From: Euryarchaeota archaeon SCGC AAA252-I15
GTDB lineage: Archaea > Altiarchaeota > Altiarchaeia > IMC4 > SCGC-AAA252-I15
Reading direction: 5' to 3'
Assembly (NCBI GenBank): GCA_000402775.1
Contig: AQSC01000029.1
Location: 1 to 18,453 of the forward strand
Length of the DNA: 18,453 nucleotides
This document shows positions 13,086-18,453 of this stretch, in pieces. Each line of letters opens with the position of its first letter. Positions within the stretch are counted from its first letter, which is position 1. The notes below the pieces were generated by a model that was not told where the DNA came from, made no database searches, and saw nothing but the letters and a program-made list of their open reading frames with translations. Position numbers and translations under genes: made by a program.

Positions 13086-14504
13086 ATGAAGACGATTCTC
13101 GTACACCCTCCATTCGGGCTTGAGGAGCTTACCGGCGAGTCTGCGAGCATGAAGGAGGTTATGAATATCATCCCTCCCTTAGGGATTTGTTACATTGCCG
13201 CGTATCTTGAGGAGAATGGGAAGGACGTCGAGATAATCGACTGCACCCCCCTTGAGATGTCTTACGGGGATTTGATAGCAGAGCTTGACAGGGGGCAGCC
13301 GGATGTGGTGGGTTTGTCCGCCACGACACCGTCTTTTGAGAGCGCGCTTAAGACGGCGACGCTTGTTAGAGAGCGCCTGCCCGAATCGGTCATCGTGTTG
13401 GGTGGCGTACACGTTACGGCGCTTCCCGAAGAAACCCTTTCGTGCAAGCTTTTCGACATTGGTGTTATCGGCGAGGGGGAGCTTACAATGCTCGAGCTTG
13501 TAAACCACCTTGAAAAACACGGTTTGAAGAAGCTTTCGAAGATTAAGGGCATCGCCTTTAGGAGGGGGAAGACGGTTGTGTTGACTGGGAAGCGTGAGTT
13601 CATACAGGATCTTGATTCGCTTCCAATGCCTGCTAGACACTTGATTCCCCCGCTTGAAAAGTATCATCCGACTCCAGCCTCTTACAAGAAGCTTCCCCAC
13701 GCAGACCTTATGACCTCCCGCGGATGCCCGAGCCTTTGCACTTTCTGCGACAGGTCTGTCTTCGGCTGCAGCTTCCGCGGGAGAAGCGCCGAAAACGTTG
13801 TGGGTGAGGTTGAAGATCTTATTGAACATCACGGGGTGAAGGACATAAAATTCTTTGACGATACATTCACATTGGATACTCGGAGGTTAAACAGGATTTG
13901 CGAGCTATTCCGCGAGAGAGGGATTGACGTGCCTTGGTCGTGCCTGACTAAAGTAAACCTTGTTTCTAAAGAAATGCTTTTAATGATGAAGAAGGCGGGT
14001 TGCTGGCAAATACTCTACGGTATCGAATCAGGAGACCCGCACATGATGGAGCTTTTAAAGAAGGGGACTACAGTCGAGCAAAACGAGAAGGCGGTGAAGC
14101 TTGCAAAAGAAGTCGGATTGAATGTTCGATGCGACTTTCTGTTCGGAACCCCCGGAGACTCCATTGAAAGCATGAGGAAAACCCTTGAATTCGCAAAAAA
14201 ATTAAACCCAGACCTCGCCCACTTCAACAAGTTCACCCCCTACCCCGGAACCGAAATATACCAAAATCTCGTGAAAGAAGGATATGAATTCGACTTTTCC
14301 AAAAGCTGCAGCCAACTCGACCACGGCTTGATAATGTATTGCCCTGAAGGAGTCGACCAGGAAGAATACAGGAAATTCATCGACCAAGCTTACAGACAAT
14401 TCTACTTGCGCCCTGCATACATTGGAAGACAATTAAAGCAAATCAGAAGTCTTGAGGACGTGAAAAGGATGTGGAAGGGGTTTAAAGCGATTGCGGGATT
14501 ATAA
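13086..14504 (+). CDS. B12-binding-domain radical SAM protein (class B methyltransferase-like)
   Basis: This is a 472-residue protein. A cobalamin-binding-type N-domain starts KTILVHPPFG and has PPLGICYIAAYLE (30-42), VLGGVHVTALPEE (104-116) and GVIGEGE (126-132). The radical SAM core has C214, C218 and C221 in RGCPSLCTFC, then FFDDTFTLD, LYGIESG, FLFGTPGDS and KFTPYPGTE, all standard for this group. As in the paralogue at 2899-4287 there is no DxHxxG motif. It shares the overall plan with that protein but is clearly divergent. Possible reactions are radical C-methylation or rearrangement of a lipid, sugar or cofactor; no substrate can be read from sequence. G outnumbers C on the coding strand in the first two thirds and the reverse holds from about 14130, a compositional break within one gene. 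It ends 31 nt from the convergent methyltransferase gene. Confidence 0.93.
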   Translation: MKTILVHPPFGLEELTGESASMKEVMNIIPPLGICYIAAYLEENGKDVEIIDCTPLEMSYGDLIAELDRGQPDVVGLSATTPSFESALKTATLVRERLPESVIVLGGVHVTALPEETLSCKLFDIGVIGEGELTMLELVNHLEKHGLKKLSKIKGIAFRRGKTVVLTGKREFIQDLDSLPMPARHLIPPLEKYHPTPASYKKLPHADLMTSRGCPSLCTFCDRSVFGCSFRGRSAENVVGEVEDLIEHHGVKDIKFFDDTFTLDTRRLNRICELFRERGIDVPWSCLTKVNLVSKEMLLMMKKAGCWQILYGIESGDPHMMELLKKGTTVEQNEKAVKLAKEVGLNVRCDFLFGTPGDSIESMRKTLEFAKKLNPDLAHFNKFTPYPGTEIYQNLVKEGYEFDFSKSCSQLDHGLIMYCPEGVDQEEYRKFIDQAYRQFYLRPAYIGRQLKQIRSLEDVKRMWKGFKAIAGL

Positions 14505-14535
14505 AAATAATCTCTGATAATTTTCCCCCTTACCC

Positions 14536-15921
14536 CTACATCCTCTTTTTTTCCATCAAGTAGATGGTTCTCTCAGAGTCGGATATCTTTTCCGCATACT
14601 GTATTTTAAACACTTTTTTAAATTCCTTTTCAAAGGATTGTTGGTTATATTCGGTGAAGATGTCTTTCCTGCTTGAGAGAAGTATCTGGACTTTGGGATC
14701 CTCTTTCGGAATGAATTCTATTATGAGTGACTTGCATATTTCACCTAAAAATTCACTCACCATCTTGAAGGGGACGTTATTTGCAATCGAAAGGTGGTGT
14801 ACTAAGGCGAGCGCTAAGGCCAGGTCGCAGGGACCCCTCCCTATAATCGACATTCTTTCTTTGCAGCTCCATCCAATATTTGAGGTTGGGTTGGTGAAAT
14901 CAAGTACAAGAGGTAGGATTTCAGTCTCACCCTCTCTTTTGCATTCCACATAGTTTTTCTCCACGACCGCCGGATCACTGTCAAAGGATACGGTAGACGC
15001 ACCCTTCTTACCTGCAATCCTGCTGAACACTCCCGTATTAGCCCCCAAATCCCAGACTGTTTTCGGATTAATCTTCTTTATGCATCCTTCCAATATTTTT
15101 TTCTTGTGTTCAAATGCAGTCTCACTGTAACTATCGTCTCTGTAATAATCCACCCAAGCAGAATCATCAATTTTACATTCCAACTTTTTTATCACCGACT
15201 CAAGACTGTTGATCAGCCCTAGAAATGAGTTTTTACTGAATTTTTTCTTTGCACGAGAGCTGTCAATTCCCCCCCCTAAGTAACGCTTCCTGCTTCGGCT
15301 GTGGAAGTGTACGTGCAAGGTAACTCCAAGGTTTAGGTAACTTCTGGTTGGTAAAAGGGAGCTTGCGATTTCAAGGGGTATCCCCTCGATAAAAACGCGC
15401 AGCATCTGGCTTAACCTTAAGTCCCTAAAGCTCATCAAGGCTAATGGTGCGAGAAAGTGCTGGCAGAATTGATTGTATGCAATCCAGGGCTCACCTTCCT
15501 GATATCTTTCAAACGATAGTGTGTCAATGAAAACCGGCTTTCCGTGAAAAAACTGGATGTTGTATGCGCTCGCATCCTTCAAGCTCATATCGTATTCAAG
15601 CGCTTTTTTTTGGATGGTGAGGGTGGTCAAGGCGGCGTCCTTAAGCTGGCTGAAACACCACTCGAAAGGATAAGAAATGAAATCTAAAGGTTCGGGTTTA
15701 ATAATCTTGTACGCTTCATCCGTCTTTTGGAATTTGTCGGAGACGTTGGTGTGGGCAATTAACAATCCCGATTGAATCAGGTCGTCTTTCAATCCTGATT
15801 CTTCGAAAAAGTCGTACTCTTCTCTGAAGGAATCATTGATTTGACGGTATAATACTCCCTTTTCTTTGAATAGAAAACCTGATGGGTCGCGGAACGAGCT
15901 TGGAATCCTCCCTTCAACCAT
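14536..15921 (-). CDS. Two-part protein: kinase-like N-terminal region plus class I methyltransferase
   Basis: A 461-residue protein. The C-terminal part is a class I SAM methyltransferase, with TVWDLGANTG (288-297), acidic D314/D316 in SFDSD, and CDLALALALVHHL (365-377). The N-terminal 250 residues are not a methyltransferase. They contain KDASAYNIQF (D116, N121) and then PVFIDTLSFE (D133), which resembles the catalytic and metal-binding loops of the APH/kinase-like fold (D-x4-N, then D). A Lys/Glu ATP-binding pair is not obvious, so this could be an inactive pseudokinase-like module. Related long methyltransferases occur in bacterial exopolysaccharide clusters. The start at ATG 15921 has GGAG nine nt upstream and lies 6 nt after the small membrane protein gene, so it is the last gene of a three-gene operon. 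A glycan phosphorylating or methylating role is inference. Confidence 0.8.
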   Translation of the reverse strand: MVEGRIPSSFRDPSGFLFKEKGVLYRQINDSFREEYDFFEESGLKDDLIQSGLLIAHTNVSDKFQKTDEAYKIIKPEPLDFISYPFEWCFSQLKDAALTTLTIQKKALEYDMSLKDASAYNIQFFHGKPVFIDTLSFERYQEGEPWIAYNQFCQHFLAPLALMSFRDLRLSQMLRVFIEGIPLEIASSLLPTRSYLNLGVTLHVHFHSRSRKRYLGGGIDSSRAKKKFSKNSFLGLINSLESVIKKLECKIDDSAWVDYYRDDSYSETAFEHKKKILEGCIKKINPKTVWDLGANTGVFSRIAGKKGASTVSFDSDPAVVEKNYVECKREGETEILPLVLDFTNPTSNIGWSCKERMSIIGRGPCDLALALALVHHLSIANNVPFKMVSEFLGEICKSLIIEFIPKEDPKVQILLSSRKDIFTEYNQQSFEKEFKKVFKIQYAEKISDSERTIYLMEKKRM

Positions 15922-15927
15922 GATTTC

Positions 15928-16137
15928 TCACTCCCCCTTTTTTACGAAAATTGAAAGAATCTTATCCTTAATTCTGGAAAGCCAGCTTCGAGCTAAAAAA
16001 ACAACTCCCAGAAAGCTTGCGATAAAAAGCTGGAATAGATAGCTTCCAGTTCCCGGATCCAGGTATGCGCTTGCCTTCTCAATAATGCAAAGAAGTATAA
16101 AACCCGGTATGATTAATTTTCTTGGGCTGATATTCAT
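15928..16137 (-). CDS. Small membrane protein with YLDPGTGS motif
   Basis: A 69-residue protein with a hydrophobic N-terminal segment at about 8-24 ending in SAYLDPGTGSYLFQ, a second membrane helix at about 33-50, and a basic cytoplasmic-like tail. Small proteins with this LDPGTGS motif between a signal-like segment and a helix recur in polysaccharide clusters; their function is unknown to me. GGAG (plus strand CTCC at 16145-16148) sits 7 nt before the ATG. It is 17 nt after the YfhO-family gene and 6 nt before the methyltransferase gene, so the three are almost certainly co-transcribed and may act together at the membrane. Confidence 0.85.
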   Translation of the reverse strand: MNISPRKLIIPGFILLCIIEKASAYLDPGTGSYLFQLFIASFLGVVFLARSWLSRIKDKILSIFVKKGE

Positions 16138-16154
16138 ACTATTACTCCAAATTA

Positions 16155-18453
16155 TTATGTTTTTATTTGATCGGCTTCCCTATTTAACCCTTCATGCGTC
16201 TTCTTCCTTTCAATCAATAAGTACGCTACCACAATCACTGTGGTTAATAGCGTTACATACAATCCGATGTAAAAATATTGTGGCTTGAATTCGAACTCTA
16301 CGTTGTGCTTGCCTTCCGAGACCGGTACAACCCTGAATAAGAAATCGCCGCGAAGAATCTCCGAGTCTTTCCCGTCAACTTGCGCGCGCCATCCCGGAAA
16401 CCAGACTTCGCTCAGAACGAGGAATCCGTCGGAAGGGGCGTCAACTTCGACCAATATCTTGTTCGGCGCCCACTCAAGGATTGAAGCATTAGTAAAAAAC
16501 CCATCATTATCTAGACTGTTGAGGGGCTTTTTCTCGAGTATGATGACTTTTCTAACATCAAAGGAGTCGTCAACCAGCAATTCAAGTATGCGATTCCTGT
16601 CTACAACTACCATTGCATTCGGGACGAAATACGCTCTCGGAAGGGATTTTTCATTAACATAAATCGGAACCCTATGAGATCCACCATGAGGTTCTCCATT
16701 CAAAAAATCGGGAATATATACTTCGGTTACTAAGCTAAGCCACTCTTCATCGTGGTTTTCGCCGAATACATACTTCACGTTTAATAAATGCAGGAGGTTG
16801 GGTTTGCGGAAACTCACTTCAATCCTAGTCCCCAATGGGTGGTAGAGCTTCTCGTTTGAAAGAGATTCAATGTACGTGCGGTAGTCATTATATTGTATAT
16901 GCCCGTACCCATTCACTTTTTCTAATCGACTCCGGATCCCCCTATTTACTGGGAGAATGTTGCGGGGACCCATAACCCGAAACTTTGATTCGTCATTTTT
17001 CAAAAATTCTGTAAGTTCACCTTTAGGATATATTTCATTGGGATCTGCAACCATAACGTATTTCACACCATACATATACAAATCACAGAAGACCATCAAA
17101 ACAATAAAACCCAACACGAACTTGCTTTTCTCAATGTCCCTTAACGACAAGAGAGCAAGTGAGCTAATTGACAGCGCCATAAATGTGGTGAGTCCAGTTT
17201 TCATCCAATCCAATCGTTTAACTGAGAATATATCCTGGATCGAGAAAACCCAGGATTTAACAAATATCGGGTGACTGGGGTTATGTTCAAACAAGAAAAT
17301 ACCTGCTGATAAAAACATGACCACCACCATAAATATTACCAGGATTATTGCGTTGAACCTGATTCGCTTTTCATCAAAACCGGTTTTTAATCCGAATTCG
17401 AAACCGAATCCTGCAAGCATTGATAACGAAAAAATGGCATATAACAGCAGCCTGTGGGGGGCCCTAAACATGTCAAAGCCAGGTAGAATGTTATATGCTA
17501 ACTTATATGCTGGAAGATATCCTCCGGAAGCGAGCAACAGAAAGAGGATAAAAGTTCCTGTATAAAAGCATACCCACTTGTTCCTGACAAACCTCAATGC
17601 ATATAATACAAGAATGAATGGGATGACTCCGATATACATTGTAACCTCCCAATGACTGTTCTTTGAGTCAACATACCAGAGGCTTTCGTCTAATGCACTC
17701 CCGAAAAATTCAGGGATTAATACTGTGATTAACTTTACCGGATTATAGGAATAGATTATTGAGTAATCGTAGTCTACCCCCTGTGATCTGGGAAATATTG
17801 TTGAGAAAAAGAACATAACGGAGATAACGCTCATTGAAAGTAGGATTCCAACTAAAGCCGATGCAATCAAACCCTTGACTATTTGCCCATATCCGCCTCT
17901 TTGGACTAAAAGCTTAAAGGAGATATACAGTAGCATGAAGTATGTGGTGTAAAATGCCATCTGAGGGTGGCCGGCATGGATTTCTAAAGCGTAAGTCGCA
18001 CCCAACAAAATAATGTTGTAAGTGGAGCCTCTAAGAAATAATCTCTCGATTGCGTACAGGATCAAGGGAAGCCAGATCATGCTGGTGTACAAGTCTGTTA
18101 GATTAGAGTAGAAGTGCTGGATGATAAATCCGCTGAACATAAACGACATAGCTGATAAAAGAGAGGATAATTCACGCAACCCGATTATTCGGGCATACAA
18201 AAAGGTGAAAATTCCAACAAGGAGGATGTGGAATACGTAATAGTATCCAAAGAATTGGTCTGATGGAAAAAAATACATCAATAGCTTGGGGGGGTAGATG
18301 GGCGAAATCGTCAAGTCCATCGGATGTCCCGAGTAGAAGGTCGGGTTCCATAACGGCAGTTCACCAGTCTCCCTCCACATTCTATAGAGATAAAGGTTGT
18401 ATGCCCCCTCCTTGAACGTCAGGGTAGAGTGATTTGAATACAGTATTTTACCT
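16155..18453 (-). CDS. YfhO-family polytopic membrane protein, 5' end outside window
   Basis: The reading frame is open to the right edge. Upstream of the first in-window ATG (18380) it continues without a stop (GKILYSNHS...YNLYLYR), so the true start lies beyond 18453. The present part, about 765 residues, has GELPLWNPTFYSGHPM near its start, the outer-loop signature of YfhO/GT-C proteins. About ten membrane segments follow, then a large outer domain that contains GWRAQVDGK and GKHNVEFEFKP near the C-terminus, with a last helix and a charged tail. YfhO-like proteins act in glycosylation of cell-wall polymers or lipoteichoic acid in bacteria; in archaea the acceptor is unknown. It heads the operon with the LDPGTGS protein and the methyltransferase. 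Family call is strong, substrate unknown. Confidence 0.9.
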   Translation of the reverse strand, partial: GKILYSNHSTLTFKEGAYNLYLYRMWRETGELPLWNPTFYSGHPMDLTISPIYPPKLLMYFFPSDQFFGYYYVFHILLVGIFTFLYARIIGLRELSSLLSAMSFMFSGFIIQHFYSNLTDLYTSMIWLPLILYAIERLFLRGSTYNIILLGATYALEIHAGHPQMAFYTTYFMLLYISFKLLVQRGGYGQIVKGLIASALVGILLSMSVISVMFFFSTIFPRSQGVDYDYSIIYSYNPVKLITVLIPEFFGSALDESLWYVDSKNSHWEVTMYIGVIPFILVLYALRFVRNKWVCFYTGTFILFLLLASGGYLPAYKLAYNILPGFDMFRAPHRLLLYAIFSLSMLAGFGFEFGLKTGFDEKRIRFNAIILVIFMVVVMFLSAGIFLFEHNPSHPIFVKSWVFSIQDIFSVKRLDWMKTGLTTFMALSISSLALLSLRDIEKSKFVLGFIVLMVFCDLYMYGVKYVMVADPNEIYPKGELTEFLKNDESKFRVMGPRNILPVNRGIRSRLEKVNGYGHIQYNDYRTYIESLSNEKLYHPLGTRIEVSFRKPNLLHLLNVKYVFGENHDEEWLSLVTEVYIPDFLNGEPHGGSHRVPIYVNEKSLPRAYFVPNAMVVVDRNRILELLVDDSFDVRKVIILEKKPLNSLDNDGFFTNASILEWAPNKILVEVDAPSDGFLVLSEVWFPGWRAQVDGKDSEILRGDFLFRVVPVSEGKHNVEFEFKPQYFYIGLYVTLLTTVIVVAYLLIERKKTHEGLNREADQIKT

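Noticed and set aside
13179..13832. 217-codon antisense frame inside the radical SAM gene
   Set aside because: The plus-strand frame has complete radical SAM motifs; the antisense frame is a basic, low-complexity shadow with no domain signature.

Overview
The window looks archaeal. The one RNA gene is a class I tRNA (5208-5332) with no encoded CCA, an archaeal D-arm pattern and a 50-nt anticodon-loop intron that fits a relaxed bulge-helix-bulge splice motif. Several genes have AT-rich TATA-like (box A) elements 23-35 nt upstream of the start codon, as in leaderless archaeal mRNAs, while the internal genes 15928-16137 and 14536-15921 have GGAG Shine-Dalgarno sites. The sequence alone does not allow a finer taxonomic placement.

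Almost everything else belongs to a surface-glycan or glycolipid assembly island. From the left: a family-2 glycosyltransferase running off the left edge and broken by one extra A in an A8 tract (1-779, -); a methyltransferase (start about 852/861, to 1673, +); a tightly overlapping minus-strand operon of methyltransferase (5027-4287), B12-binding-type radical SAM enzyme (4287-2899) and GT4 glycosyltransferase (2902-1679); tRNA-Pro (5208-5332); a SPASM-type radical SAM enzyme (6372-5341, -) divergent from a GT-C-like membrane protein (6430-8184, +); a GT9 heptosyltransferase-family gene (from 8227, +); a second GT-C-like mannosyltransferase-type membrane protein (9673-11118, +); a GT4 enzyme (12257-11088, -) divergent from a dolichol-phosphate-mannose-synthase-like GT2 (12331-13044, +); a second B12-type radical SAM enzyme (13086-14504, +); and a minus-strand operon of a YfhO-family membrane protein entering from the right edge (18453-16155), a small YLDPGTGS membrane protein (16137-15928) and a two-part kinase-like plus methyltransferase protein (15921-14536).

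A coherent reading, by inference, is this. The DPM-like enzyme makes a polyprenyl-phosphate sugar. GT2, GT4 and GT9 enzymes add nucleotide-sugar residues on the cytoplasmic side. The GT-C and YfhO-type membrane proteins add lipid-phosphate-linked sugars on the outer side. The methyltransferases and radical SAM enzymes modify the sugars or their lipid carrier.

The most striking item is in the GT9 gene: six perfect copies of a 74-bp unit (9104-9547) lie inside the 3' part of the coding sequence. Removing five copies restores one uninterrupted 357-codon frame with the usual Cys-rich C-terminus. As read here the gene is switched off or broken by a very recent or artefactual expansion. With the A8 frameshift in the first gene, two glycosyltransferases in the island carry simple-sequence lesions.
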